Shown here in pieces: positions 7,879 to 15,945 of a stretch of 64,000 nucleotides of DNA; positions within the stretch are counted from its first letter, which is position 1, and the number at the start of each line of letters is the position of its first letter. The notes below the pieces were generated by a model. That model saw only the letters and a list, made by a program, of their open reading frames with translations. It did not search any database and was not told the DNA's origin. The position numbers were made by a program, and so were the translations under genes. The stretch covers positions 1 to 64,000 of the forward strand of contig NZ_BSSA01000029.1 of the NCBI RefSeq assembly GCF_030268885.1. Direction: 5' to 3'. This stretch comes from Kitasatospora phosalacinea. GTDB taxonomy: Bacteria > Actinomycetota > Actinomycetes > Streptomycetales > Streptomycetaceae.

Positions 7879-8379
7879 GTGAGAGAGCTGACCGACCCCG
7901 AGATCCGCGCCGCCTTCCTGAACTGCTCCAAGGGCGAGGCGAAGCGCATGAACCTGCCCCGCGAGCTGGCCGAGCAGCCCTGGGCCGAGCTGGACTTCCT
8001 GGGCTGGCGCGACCCGCAGGCCCCCGACCGCGCCTACCTGGTCACCGAGCTCGACGGCCGCCTGCAGGCCGTCGTCCTGCGGGCCTCCTCCGGCGCCTCC
8101 TGGCAGCCCCGCCGCAGCATCTGCTCGCTCTGCGTCACCACCCACACCGGCGGGGTCTCCCTGCTGGTGGCCCCCCTGGCGGGCCCCGCCGGGCGACAGG
8201 GGAACTCGGTCGGCGCGTACATGTGCAGCGACCTGGTCTGCTCGCTGTACGTCCGCGGACTGCGCGAGACCGGCAGCAAGATCCACGAGTCGCTGACGGT
8301 GGAGGAGCGGATCGAGCGGCTGCGCGGCAACCTGGCCGCCTTCCTGGCGAAGGTCCGGGGGGAGGGCGAGCAGGGCTGA
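7879..8379 (+). CDS. FBP (EF-G-binding C-terminal treble-clef) domain protein
   Basis: 166 residues. The whole protein matches the FBP family: FLNCSKGEAKRMNLP at the start, W-x-x-LDFLGWRDP, then a zinc treble clef with the Cys pairs in SICSLC and in MCSDLVCSLY. The related domain of FusB/Far1-type proteins binds elongation factor G and rescues fusidic-acid-stalled ribosomes; a role at the ribosome is likely but not shown for this single-domain group. GTG 7879 is preferred over GTG 7870 because the promoter puts the mRNA 5' end at it and family members start this way. Confidence 0.82.
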   Translation: MRELTDPEIRAAFLNCSKGEAKRMNLPRELAEQPWAELDFLGWRDPQAPDRAYLVTELDGRLQAVVLRASSGASWQPRRSICSLCVTTHTGGVSLLVAPLAGPAGRQGNSVGAYMCSDLVCSLYVRGLRETGSKIHESLTVEERIERLRGNLAAFLAKVRGEGEQG

Positions 8380-8469
8380 GCCCCCCGGAGGAGGGCGGGC
8401 CGGGTCGCACCCCGGGACGGGACGGCGAGCGGTGCGGCGCCGGGCGGGCGGCGGGGGAGGGGCGAGGGC

Positions 8470-8813
8470 GCGATCGAGGCGTTCGACGCCCTGGAACGGC
8501 GGGCCCGGGGCGGGCGGGCCACCGCCCGCGCTGCGAGCCTCGCCCGGCTGCGCGCCCACCCCGTGCCCGCGCTGCTCGACGCCGCCCGGGTCACCGCCGA
8601 GGGGCGGTGGCCCGGTCCCGCGACCCGGGCCGCCTTCCCCGGCGAGGTGCCGCACCACCGGACCCCGGAGGTCCGGACCAGGACCGAGCGGGAGTTCGGG
8701 CGGCCGGTCGGGGAGTTCCGCGCTGCGGACGGTGCCCCGGCCCCCCGGAGGCGGCCTTGCTGGCCGTGGCCCGTTGCCGGGTGGCGGCCGGCCCGTTCCG
8801 GCCCGCGCGGGAT
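8470..8813 (+). pseudogene. Decayed gene remnant ended by the IS110 insertion
   Basis: From 8470 a frame with clear high-GC third-position bias encodes IEAFDALERRARGG and later AHPVPALLDAARVTAEGRWP, but has no start codon near it. At about 8740-8750 the codon bias moves to another frame that continues as PEAALLAVARCRVAAG, which indicates an indel. The sequence then stops at the IS boundary at 8814. The family was not recognised. No clear continuation was found on the other side of the element. Confidence 0.4.
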
Positions 8814-8826
8814 GCTCCTATGGACG

Positions 8827-9901
8827 TCAAGCTGCAGGAGCAAGGTTGGTTTGAGTGATTTGCCGCGTTGGTGTGCTGGTTAGTGCGCGGTAGATCTCGC
8901 GGGCGACGAAGCGCTTGAGGCATCGCATGATGTCCTTCTTTGACAGGCCTTCCTTGGTGCGGCGTTCGACGTAGGCGCGGGTGCGTTCGTCGTAGCGCAT
9001 GCGGACCAGCACGATGGTGTGCAGGGCGTTGTTCGCGGCCCGGTCGCCGCCTCGGTTGAGCCGGTGGCGGTGCGTGCGGCCGGAGGATGCCGGGATCGGT
9101 GCGACTCCGGCGAGGTGGGCGAAGGCGGCCTCGGAGCATGTGTTCGGGGTTGTCGCCGGCGGAGGCCAGGAGTTGGCCGGCGGTCTCGGGGCCGACGCCG
9201 AACAGGGCGAGTAGTTCCGGGGCGGCCTGCTTGAGCAGTGGGCCGATCTCGGCGTCGAGCTCGGCGATCTCGGCATCCAGGGCCTGGTGGCGGCGGGCCA
9301 GGCGCCGCAGCGCGGCCTTGGTCGCGGCGAGCGGGGTGGACAGGTCGCCGGCGGAGCGCAGGCGGGCGGCGGTGCGTATCAGCACGCTGCGATCGAGGCC
9401 GGCCAGTTGCTCGCGCAGCACCGCCGGAGCGGACACCAGCATGCCCCGGATCTGGTTCATGGCCTGGGTGCGGGCCTTGACCGCGCTGCGGCGTGTGACG
9501 CGCAGGACCCGGACGGCCTCGACCACGCCGTCACGGCTCTTCGGGATCCCGGTGGCCCGGCCGGAGGCCACCGCGGTTGCGGCGGCGTAGGCGTCGATCG
9601 GGTCGGACTTGCCCTTCATGCGGCGGGTCCTGCGGTCCGGCCGGTCGACGTCGACGACGGCGATGCCAGCCGCGGCGAGGACCCGGGCGAGTTCGGCTCC
9701 GTAGGCACCGGTGCCTTCCACCCCCACTGCGGTCGGGGTGCCGTGTGAGCGCATCCAGTCGAGCAGGGCCCGGTAGCCGGCGATGGTGGCGGGGAACTCG
9801 CGGTCGGCGAGGTGGCGGCCGAGTGGGTCGATCACGGCCGCGTGGTGTGTGAGGCCGTGGGTGTCGACTCCGCCGGTGATCTCCGGGCTGTGATGCGTCA
9901 T
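8827..9901 (-). pseudogene. IS110 family transposase, frameshifted
   Basis: The first 250 or so residues (from ATG 9901) include the DEDD RuvC-like domain: GGVDTHGLTHHAAVID with the first Asp, GVEGTGAYGAELARVL, VDRPDRRTRRMKGKSDPIDA, then the LLALFGVGPETAGQLLA helix-hairpin of Transposase_20. At about 9136-9139, just after DNPEHM, the frame is lost: the expected SEAAFAHLAGVAPIPASSG continues in another frame to TGA 8829-8827. Loss of two bases, or gain of one, explains it. The catalytic Ser usually lies in the second half, PIPASSG, so it is now out of frame. Confidence 0.85.
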
Positions 9902-10003
9902 GCTGGTGATGTCCGTCCTTGCCGCTTGTCCGAGCCGAGGGCGGCACGCGCCGGTCGGGCGGGTGGACAAGACAGTGACGGGGCTTCTGGCCAAGCTCCT
10001 ATG
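9902..10003 (-). ncRNA. Possible bridge RNA region of the IS110 element
   Basis: About 100 nt of non-coding DNA lie between the transposase start and the element end. In IS110-group elements such as IS621 this upstream segment is transcribed into a bridge RNA whose loops pair with target and donor DNA. No structure was modelled here and no conserved loop was identified; the call rests on position only. Confidence 0.25.
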
Positions 10004-10040
10004 AAGTCACAAACGCCCGTCCGGCCGCGTGCGTGATGGC

Positions 10041-10115
10041 CTGCTGATGAGCCGACAAATCCCAAACAGGACAGCCCGAGGCGTCAGTCAGGGGGCGGGT
10101 CAGGCTCATCAGCAG
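10041..10115. repeat. 13-bp perfect inverted repeat next to the IS110 copy
   Basis: CTGCTGATGAGCC (10041-10053) and GGCTCATCAGCAG (10103-10115) are exact reverse complements separated by 49 nt. The repeat lies between the IS right end and the end of the GNAT gene. It may be a terminator for that leftward gene or the remains of another small mobile element. Confidence 0.7.
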
Positions 10116-10138
10116 AACCACCAGTCACATCATCACTG

Positions 10139-10861
10139 TCAGGGGAGTTCGACGGAGAGTTGGGTGCCGAGTTCGCGGAAGCCGAGGCGGGCGGCGATGC
10201 GGCGGGAGGCGGGGACGCGGGCGCGCCACTGCGGGAGCAGGCCGGCGGCGAGGGCGTGTGCGGCGGCGGCCGCTGCGGCGGTGCGGGCCAGGCCGCGGCC
10301 GCGGGCGTCCGGGGCGGTGAGGACGCTGAACTGGGCGGTCCGGTACGGCCAGGTGCGGTAGCCGCAGGCGGCCAGCACGCGTTCGCCACAGAGGACGGCG
10401 AACGCGGGGGAGGTGATGTCGCCGAGGTCGGCCTCGTCGCGCTCCTCCTCGGTGACCCCGGCCGCCAGCTCGCGCAACGCCGGGTGGTGGGGCGGGAGTC
10501 GGCGGACGGCGCCCGGGGCCGGGGCCGCCGGTTCGAGAGCGTCCGGGGCGAGGTAGGTGAGTGCGGCGGGGCCGAGGATCCGGCCGACGGGGAGGGCCGC
10601 GCGCAGCAGGGCGGTGTCCCGGGCCGCCTCCGGGCGGGAGCGCAGGGCGGTGCGGAGCAGATCGACGCGGCGGGCGTCCGGCGCGGTCGCCAGCACCGCG
10701 CCGCCCAGGGTCAACAGGCCGACCCAGCCGGGCGGGCACAGGCCGGAGCGCGGGGAGACCACGACGGCGGCCGCGCCCGGCGCGGGGAAGGCGGCCGACC
10801 CGGCGGCCAGCCCCTCCCACAGGTCGGCCGCCCGGCGGAGCAGCGAATCGTCCGTCACCAC
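10139..10861 (-). CDS. GNAT family N-acetyltransferase
   Basis: 240 residues. The acetyl-CoA-binding motif A is in the C-terminal half: FSVLTAPDARGRGLARTAAAAA, here cut as VLTAPDARGRGLARTA near residues 178-193, followed by the ASRRIAARLGFRELG motif B at about 217. The N-terminal 110 residues are a divergent helper domain, as in FR47-like acetyltransferases of actinomycetes. Substrate unknown. It starts at GTG 10861, about six bases after a CAGGAT -10-like element, so it may be leaderless. Confidence 0.75.
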   Translation of the reverse strand: MVTDDSLLRRAADLWEGLAAGSAAFPAPGAAAVVVSPRSGLCPPGWVGLLTLGGAVLATAPDARRVDLLRTALRSRPEAARDTALLRAALPVGRILGPAALTYLAPDALEPAAPAPGAVRRLPPHHPALRELAAGVTEEERDEADLGDITSPAFAVLCGERVLAACGYRTWPYRTAQFSVLTAPDARGRGLARTAAAAAAAHALAAGLLPQWRARVPASRRIAARLGFRELGTQLSVELP

Positions 10862-10918
10862 CCCATCCTGGCAGGGAAGTCGGCCGCGGGCGGAGCGGTT
10901 CCGGCCGGGGCCGGGCCG

Positions 10919-11551
10919 TCAGTGGCCGCCCCGGGGGGTCTCGCAGCCGCCCTCGGCGTACGGGCCGTGCACCTCGATGTGCGGCGGGTCCGACAGCGTG
11001 CCCGACAGGCAGGGCCCGACCTGCGGGACGAAGAAGGAGAAGTGCACGCCCTGACCGGCCCGGGCGACGGTGGCTCCCGGGTAGCCGAGGCGGGTGAGCA
11101 GGGCCTTCGCCTGCTCGGGGTCGGCGGGGGTCTGCCGGGCCAGCTCGGCCGCGAGGCGGGCGGCGTGCGCGTCGCCGCGGCACTGCGCGAGGGGGCTCAG
11201 TGCGGTGGTCGTCAAGTAGCCGTGGTTCTCGGCGTACTTGGGGTTCTCGGGCTGCGGGCCGGAGGAGGCAGTGGGGGCCGCCGCGGTCGGCACGGCGGTG
11301 GACCTCCCCGCGCAGGACCGCGCGACGGCCGGGAACGCCCGGTCGTGCTCGGCGCTCGCCTGCTCCGCCTGCTGCTGGTACTTCTGCTGGGCCTCCGACG
11401 CGGTCTTCGACGCGTCCTGCTGCGCGGGCTTCGACGCGCCCGCGGCGGTGTCACCGGAGGTGCCGCCGGAACCGTGGACGGAGCCGCAGCCGGTGAGCAG
11501 GGCGCCGACGGCGAACAGGGCGGCGGCCGCGGCCAGGACGGGACGTTTCAC
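10919..11551 (-). CDS. Secreted lipoprotein of unknown function
   Basis: 210 residues. A type II signal peptide, MKRPVLAAAAALFAVGALLTGC, is seen as a Lys-Arg start, an alanine/leucine-rich core and the lipobox LLTGC with the lipid-bearing Cys22. A Gly/Ser/Ala linker follows, then an Ala/Gln/Lys-rich helical stretch (about residues 45-70) and a C-terminal domain with GYPGATVARAGQGVHFSFFV and three more Cys residues. No family was recognised. It is divergent from the hypothetical gene at 11617. Confidence 0.75.
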   Translation of the reverse strand: MKRPVLAAAAALFAVGALLTGCGSVHGSGGTSGDTAAGASKPAQQDASKTASEAQQKYQQQAEQASAEHDRAFPAVARSCAGRSTAVPTAAAPTASSGPQPENPKYAENHGYLTTTALSPLAQCRGDAHAARLAAELARQTPADPEQAKALLTRLGYPGATVARAGQGVHFSFFVPQVGPCLSGTLSDPPHIEVHGPYAEGGCETPRGGH

Positions 11552-11616
11552 GGTGGGTGCTCCGGTCGGCGGGCGGGCCCGAGCGGCCCGGCGGTCCGGT
11601 CATCGTTCCGTGTGCG

Positions 11617-12084
11617 GTGGATCTTCGGCTAGAGTACGCGTACTCAGACCGCACAGCGGAAGGGCCTCCGGGGGGAAGGTTGTACGTACGGTTCCAGGCG
11701 ACGGAAGCCAACCGGCGCGGCACCTTTCCCGGCGTCTTCGCCCTGGTGAACGGCCTGGCGGCGGCGGGCAGGCTCACCCCCGCGCAGGAGTCCTTCCGCC
11801 GCTCCAGCTACGACTGGTACGACGCGCACCTCGCGAACCCGTCCCACGTCGACCCCACGGTCTACGACCGCGACCTCCACCACGGCGCGGAGGCCTGGTT
11901 CAAGGAGTCGGCCGTCGAGCACCTCGCGCAGGTCGCCGGTCACCTGGAGATCCTGACGCTGCACGGGGTGGGGTACGACGTCCTCCGCTCCACCGACCCG
12001 GGAACGGTCCTCTACGAGGACGAGCACCAGGTCGTCGTCCTGCCGCACCCGCCCCGCCCCGGCGCCGAACTCCCGGTCCGCTGA
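11617..12084 (+). CDS. Hypothetical protein
   Basis: 155 residues if started at GTG 11617 (VDLRLEYAYSDR...). The protein is soluble with no signal peptide or membrane segment; the middle is rich in Tyr, Trp and Asp (RRSSYDWYDAHLANPSH, then VYDRDLHHGAEAWFK) and the end is LYEDEHQVVVLPHPP. The codon bias fits a real gene. No Shine-Dalgarno sequence is obvious, so the start is uncertain. I do not recognise the family. Confidence 0.65.
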   Translation: MDLRLEYAYSDRTAEGPPGGRLYVRFQATEANRRGTFPGVFALVNGLAAAGRLTPAQESFRRSSYDWYDAHLANPSHVDPTVYDRDLHHGAEAWFKESAVEHLAQVAGHLEILTLHGVGYDVLRSTDPGTVLYEDEHQVVVLPHPPRPGAELPVR

Positions 12085-12150
12085 CGCCGACGGGCCCTGC
12101 GCCGCCCCGCCCGCCCCCGCCCGGCCGCGATCAACGTCCAGGAGCCCCAG

Positions 12151-13428
12151 GTGAGTTCGACCGGCACGCTGTCCCCCGACGACCGTCAGGAGGACACCGC
12201 CCCGGACCGCAGGCCCTGGCCGGTGCGCCGGGGGCTGCTCCCGGAGCCCGGCCCCCGGCGCGGGCTGGCGCTCGGCGGGTTCGTCAACCAGCTCGGCACC
12301 GTGGCCTTCCTGGCGACGGCGCCGCTGTACGCCCTGAAGGTGGTCGGCCTGACGATCGGACAGGTCGGCCTCGCCCTCGGGATCGCGGGAGTGGTCGGCC
12401 TGCTCGCCGGGCCGCCCGTCGGGCACCTCGCCGACCGCCGCGGCCCGCGCGGGGTCTTCCTGGTCACCCTGCTGGTCCAGACCGTCTCCGTGCTGTCGCT
12501 GCTGTTCGCCCACTCGTTCGTGGCGTTCACGGTGTCCATGGCGGTGACCGACCTGGCCGGTGCCTCGGGGGGTGCAGCGCGCGGCCCGATGATCCGCCGG
12601 TTCGGCGGCGACGAGGTGCCGAGGTTCCGCTCCTACCTGCGCGCGACCGCCTTCCTGGCCAGCACCTTCGGCGCGCTGGCCGCCGGTGCGGTGATCCAGC
12701 TCGACTCCGGCGCCGCCTACCGCGCGCTCGTCGTCGCCGACGCCCTGACCTTCGTCGGCTGCGCGGCCGTCGTGCTCCGGCTGCCCGCGCTGGAGCCGCT
12801 GCCCGCACCGACCGGGACGGATCGGTGGCTCGCGCTCCGGGACGGGCCGTACGTGGCGTTCGTCGTGCTGGACGGCGTCCTGTGGATCCAGGGCGAGGTG
12901 ATCACCTACGCCCTGCCGCTGTGGGTGGTCCTGCACACCCACGCACCCCGCTGGTTCGTCGGCGTCGCGCTCGCCGTCAACACCGTGATGGTGGTCCTCC
13001 TACAGGTCCGCACCAGTCGCGGGACCGAGGGCGGCCGGGCCGCCGGTCGGGCCACCCGGCGCGCGGGGCTGGCGTTCCTGGTCGGCATGGCGGTCATCGC
13101 GACCGCCCCGGCCCTGCCGGGTCCGGCCGCCGCGGCGGCCGTGGCCGTCGGGGTCGCCGTCCACACGGCGGGTTCGCTGTGGCACGCGGCCGGGTCGCTG
13201 GAGCTGCGCTTCCGGCTGGCCCCCGCGCACGCGCAGGGGCAGTACTCCGGCGTGTTCGGCATCGGCACGGGCCTGTGCTACACCGTCGCCCCGGGCCTGC
13301 TCGGCCTGCTCTGCCTGGGCTGGGGCGCCCCCGGCTGGCTGGTCATGGGCGGCGTCTTCGTCGCGGCCGGCCTGGCCGTGCCGCTCGTGGTCCGGTGGGC
13401 CGGACGGTCCCGGGAACTCGGCGGCTGA
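12151..13428 (+). CDS. Major facilitator superfamily transporter
   Basis: 425 residues with about 12 hydrophobic segments and the typical loop 2-3 motif GHLADRRGPRG at residues 91-101. The overall shape is a drug-efflux-type MFS protein (DHA1-like); the substrate is not deducible. GTG 12151 is preceded by CAGGAG. The preceding gene ends 66 nt upstream. The following NmrA-like gene is convergent. Confidence 0.85.
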   Translation: MSSTGTLSPDDRQEDTAPDRRPWPVRRGLLPEPGPRRGLALGGFVNQLGTVAFLATAPLYALKVVGLTIGQVGLALGIAGVVGLLAGPPVGHLADRRGPRGVFLVTLLVQTVSVLSLLFAHSFVAFTVSMAVTDLAGASGGAARGPMIRRFGGDEVPRFRSYLRATAFLASTFGALAAGAVIQLDSGAAYRALVVADALTFVGCAAVVLRLPALEPLPAPTGTDRWLALRDGPYVAFVVLDGVLWIQGEVITYALPLWVVLHTHAPRWFVGVALAVNTVMVVLLQVRTSRGTEGGRAAGRATRRAGLAFLVGMAVIATAPALPGPAAAAAVAVGVAVHTAGSLWHAAGSLELRFRLAPAHAQGQYSGVFGIGTGLCYTVAPGLLGLLCLGWGAPGWLVMGGVFVAAGLAVPLVVRWAGRSRELGG

Positions 13429-13481
13429 GCGGGCGGACCGGGCGGGCGCGCGGCCCGGCGCGGGGAGGGGAGTCGGCCGGT

Positions 13482-14357
13482 TCACGGGTGGCCGACGGCC
13501 GTGCGCAGGGCCGGGAGGTGGTCGGCGAGGAAGTCGTCGACGGTGCGGGCCGGGCGGCCGAGCAGGGTGGGGACTGCGGTGGTCACCCCGGCCAGCGAGC
13601 CCGCGGCGACCTCGCGCAGCAGCGCGGCCAGGTCGGCGGCGAAGGCGGGCGGGGCGCCCCGGGCGGTCAGCGCGGCGGCGGTCTCGTCCGGGGCGAGGGG
13701 GAGCAGACCGACCGGGCGGTGCAGCGCGCGGGCGACGCGGTCGGCCAACTCCCGGTCGGTGAGGGCCTGCGGGCCGGTCAGGACGAAGGACTCGCCCGGA
13801 CGCGGCGGTCCCGTCAGCAGGACCTCCGCGCACTCGGCGACGTCCCGGGTGTCCAGGTGCGAGACGGGCGCGTCGCCGTAGCGGCCGACCAGCCGCCCGT
13901 CCGGGGTGAACGCCCCCGGGAGGAGCAGGTTCTGCAGGAAGCCCGAAGGCTGCAGCAGCGTCCAGCCGGGGAGCGCGTCGGCCAGGCGGCGGTCCAGTAC
14001 GCCGTGCGCGCCCTGGGCCAGCAGGCTGTCGGGCGCGGCGTGCCACACCGAGACCTTCACCACCCGTTCGACGCCCGCCGCGGCGGCCGCCTCGATCGCG
14101 GCGGTGAACTGCCGGACCATCGGCTGCTCGCCGTCCACCGGCAGCGCGCCGGGGCCGCCGAGGAACAGCCGGTCCACGCCCGCGAAGGCGGCGGTCAGCG
14201 AGGCCGGCTCGTCGAAGTCGCCGACGGCGTACGCGCAGCCCAGGGCCCGGCCCTTGGCCTCGTCGCGGACCAGGGCGCGGAACTCGGCCCCCCGGGCGGC
14301 GAGTCGGCGGACCAGGTGGCGGCCGATCGAGCCGGTGGCTCCGGTCAGCAGGATCAC
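13482..14357 (-). CDS. NmrA-like NAD(P)-binding protein (SDR atypical)
   Basis: 291 residues. GATGSIGRHLVRRL at residues 6-19 is the glycine-rich dinucleotide loop of the NmrA/YtfG-type atypical short-chain dehydrogenases; there is no YxxxK catalytic pair. Relatives act as redox sensors or quinone reductases. The GTG start at 14357 has GGGAG upstream. The gene is divergent from a TetR regulator, with a clear operator of three half-sites between them. That arrangement is frequent for NmrA-type quinone-stress genes. Confidence 0.82.
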   Translation of the reverse strand: MILLTGATGSIGRHLVRRLAARGAEFRALVRDEAKGRALGCAYAVGDFDEPASLTAAFAGVDRLFLGGPGALPVDGEQPMVRQFTAAIEAAAAAGVERVVKVSVWHAAPDSLLAQGAHGVLDRRLADALPGWTLLQPSGFLQNLLLPGAFTPDGRLVGRYGDAPVSHLDTRDVAECAEVLLTGPPRPGESFVLTGPQALTDRELADRVARALHRPVGLLPLAPDETAAALTARGAPPAFAADLAALLREVAAGSLAGVTTAVPTLLGRPARTVDDFLADHLPALRTAVGHP

Positions 14358-14375
14358 GGCGGGTTCTCCCTGTCT

Positions 14376-14403
14376 GGGCGGTGGGCGGTGGGCGGTGGGC
14401 GGT
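14376..14403. repeat. Four tandem copies of a 7-bp unit
   Basis: GGGCGGT is repeated exactly four times (14376-14403), followed by degenerate copies to about 14425. It lies in the leader of the NmrA-like gene. Repeat number may vary by slippage. Confidence 0.8.
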
Positions 14404-14459
14404 GCGGGGCGGGCGGTGAGCGGTGGAGGGGCGGGGGCGCCCCGGTTAAACTGAGGTTG

Positions 14460-14495
14460 CCTCGACTTCGACACAAGTCGAGGATGCCTCGACTT
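14460..14495. promoter_or_regulatory. TetR operator with three half-sites
   Basis: CCTCGACTT (14460-14468), a 6-nt spacer and AAGTCGAGG (14475-14483) form a perfect 9-bp dyad. A third exact half-site, CCTCGACTT, lies at 14487-14495. The site is in the divergent region between the NmrA-like gene and the TetR gene, 42 bp upstream of the TetR start. Confidence 0.8.
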
Positions 14496-14536
14496 GTCGG
14501 CCGGGCGCAAGGGCCCGGCCCGGAAAGGGAGTTGCC

Positions 14537-15091
14537 GTGACCGGAGCCGCCCCCCGCCGCCCGCGCGCCGACGCGCTGCGCAACCGCGAACGGCTGCTCG
14601 CCGAGGCCGACGCGGTCTTCCGCGACCAGGGCACCGACGCCTCGCTGGAGGGCGTCGCCCGCCGGGCCGGGGTCGCGATCGGCACCCTGTACGGCCACTT
14701 CCCGACCCGGACCGCCCTGATCGCCGCCCTGCTGGACGCCCGCAACCGGGAGCTGTTCGCGCACGGCGACGCCCTCGCCCAACACCCCGACCCGGCCCGG
14801 GCGTTGGCCGACTGGGTCCGCGCCGTCGTCCGGCACGCCGCCGCCTACCAGGGCCTGGCCGCCGCGCTGGCCGCCCGGGCCGACGAACTCCAGGACTCCT
14901 GCCACCGGTTGACGGCGATCAGCGAACGCCTGGTCGACCGGGCCCGCGCCGCGGGCGCCCTGCGCGGCGACACCACCGGCGCCGACGTGTTCACCCTGAT
15001 GAACGCCGCCGCCTGGGCCCGCGCGCACGACACCCCCGCCCAGGCCGACCGGCTGCTCGACCTCGCGCTGGCCGGGATGATCGCCGGATGA
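14537..15091 (+). CDS. TetR family transcriptional regulator
   Basis: 184 residues. The helix-turn-helix is in the first 60 residues: NRERLLAEADAVFRDQG, then VARRAGVAIGTLYGHFPTRTALI. The C-terminal ligand domain is of the TetR_C_33-like kind. GTG 14537 follows GGAAAGGGAG. It most likely represses itself and the divergent NmrA-like gene through the three half-sites at 14460-14495. The next gene starts inside its stop codon (ATGA), so they are co-translated. Confidence 0.9.
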   Translation: MTGAAPRRPRADALRNRERLLAEADAVFRDQGTDASLEGVARRAGVAIGTLYGHFPTRTALIAALLDARNRELFAHGDALAQHPDPARALADWVRAVVRHAAAYQGLAAALAARADELQDSCHRLTAISERLVDRARAAGALRGDTTGADVFTLMNAAAWARAHDTPAQADRLLDLALAGMIAG

Positions 15092-15531
15092 GCGGGGAGG
15101 CCGGGGGCCGCGGCGTGGAGGTGCGCTGCGGGCGGAACGGGGCGGTCGGCGTCCTGCTGAACGACCGTCAGGAGGAGGACAGCGTGGTGCGGTTCGCGGT
15201 GCAGCTGCGGGCCCCCGGCCTGGCGGCCCGGCTGACCGAGGCGGTCGACCTGGCGCCGGACGTCGGGCTCGCGGGCTTCCTGGCCGCCCTGGCCGCGGAC
15301 TTCCGGGGCTGGGAGGGCGAACGGGAGTGGCGCAACGCCGACGGCGACCTGGCGCTCCGCGCGGTGTTCCGCTCCGGCGGCCACGTCGGCCTGGCCTGGG
15401 CGCTGCGGCCCTGGCGCGCCGCCGACGGCGGTTGGCGGGCCGAGGCGACCACCTGGCTGGAGGCCGGGGAGCAACTCGCCGCCCTGGCCGCCGAGGTGGC
15501 GGCGTTCCTGGACGGCGGGGAGCGAGGGTGA
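15088..15531 (+). CDS. DUF6228 family protein
   Basis: 147 residues. Features are LLNDRQEEDSVVRFAVQLRA near residue 25 (given in part), a DLAPDVGLAGFLAALAADFRGWEG helix, and HVGLAWALRPW. This matches the DUF6228 family of small actinobacterial proteins of unknown function, which look like immunity or structural proteins. It overlaps the TetR stop by 4 nt and the next small gene by 4 nt, giving a three-gene operon. Confidence 0.65.
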   Translation: MSGEAGGRGVEVRCGRNGAVGVLLNDRQEEDSVVRFAVQLRAPGLAARLTEAVDLAPDVGLAGFLAALAADFRGWEGEREWRNADGDLALRAVFRSGGHVGLAWALRPWRAADGGWRAEATTWLEAGEQLAALAAEVAAFLDGGERG

Positions 15532-15749
15532 ACGGCTGGGTGGAGCTCGGACGGTGCGAGGCGGGGGAGGGGCGGCCGCCGGTGGCCGAGACCGTGGCGG
15601 GGTGGCTCCGGGAGCGGGGGATCGACGCGGCGGGCGTGACGGCCGATGACGTGCTGGTCCAGCCGCTGTGCGGGCGGGAGGCGGACGGGCGCCGGTCGCG
15701 GGAGTGCCGGGTGCTGGTGCGCCGGACCGTGCTGGGGGCGGGGGAGTAG
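15528..15749 (+). CDS. Small conserved-looking protein of unknown function
   Basis: 73 residues from GTG 15528, which overlaps the upstream TGA (GTGA). The protein reads NGWVELGRCEAGEGRPP, then VAETVAGWLRERGI, and ends LVRRTVLGAGE. It contains two Cys residues and no membrane segment. Overlap and codon bias support a real gene, and similar small proteins often follow DUF6228 genes. No function is recognised. Confidence 0.6.
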   Translation: MNGWVELGRCEAGEGRPPVAETVAGWLRERGIDAAGVTADDVLVQPLCGREADGRRSRECRVLVRRTVLGAGE

Positions 15750-15945
15750 GGGTGGAACGGCGCGGGTCGGCACCGTCCACGTTCCGTCGGCCGCACGGTC
15801 CACCTCCCGGTCGTGCAGCCGCCGCGGCGCCTGCACCGGACGGAGGTGGAGCACCTCGACGGGACTTGCGGCGGGCGGTGGGCGCCGTTCGGGCCGGGCG
15901 CGCGGCGCCGCGTCGTACGAGAGGGGTCGGCGGCCTCGGCGCCCG

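Larger units (their letters stand above)
8814..10003 (-). mobile_element. IS110-type insertion sequence (second copy)
   Basis: The element carries one transposase on the minus strand. GCTCCTATG occurs at both limits (8814-8822 and 9995-10003), which I take as the junction repeats; IS110 elements lack long terminal inverted repeats. The left limit matches the end of the copy at the window start, including ATCCC beyond the repeat. The transposase frame is broken, so this copy probably cannot move by itself unless helped. Confidence 0.72.

Noticed and set aside
15750-15945. 196-bp gap between the small protein and the GT4 gene
   Set aside because: Several frames are open, but none shows a start with ribosome site or a known motif, and no strong dyad was found.
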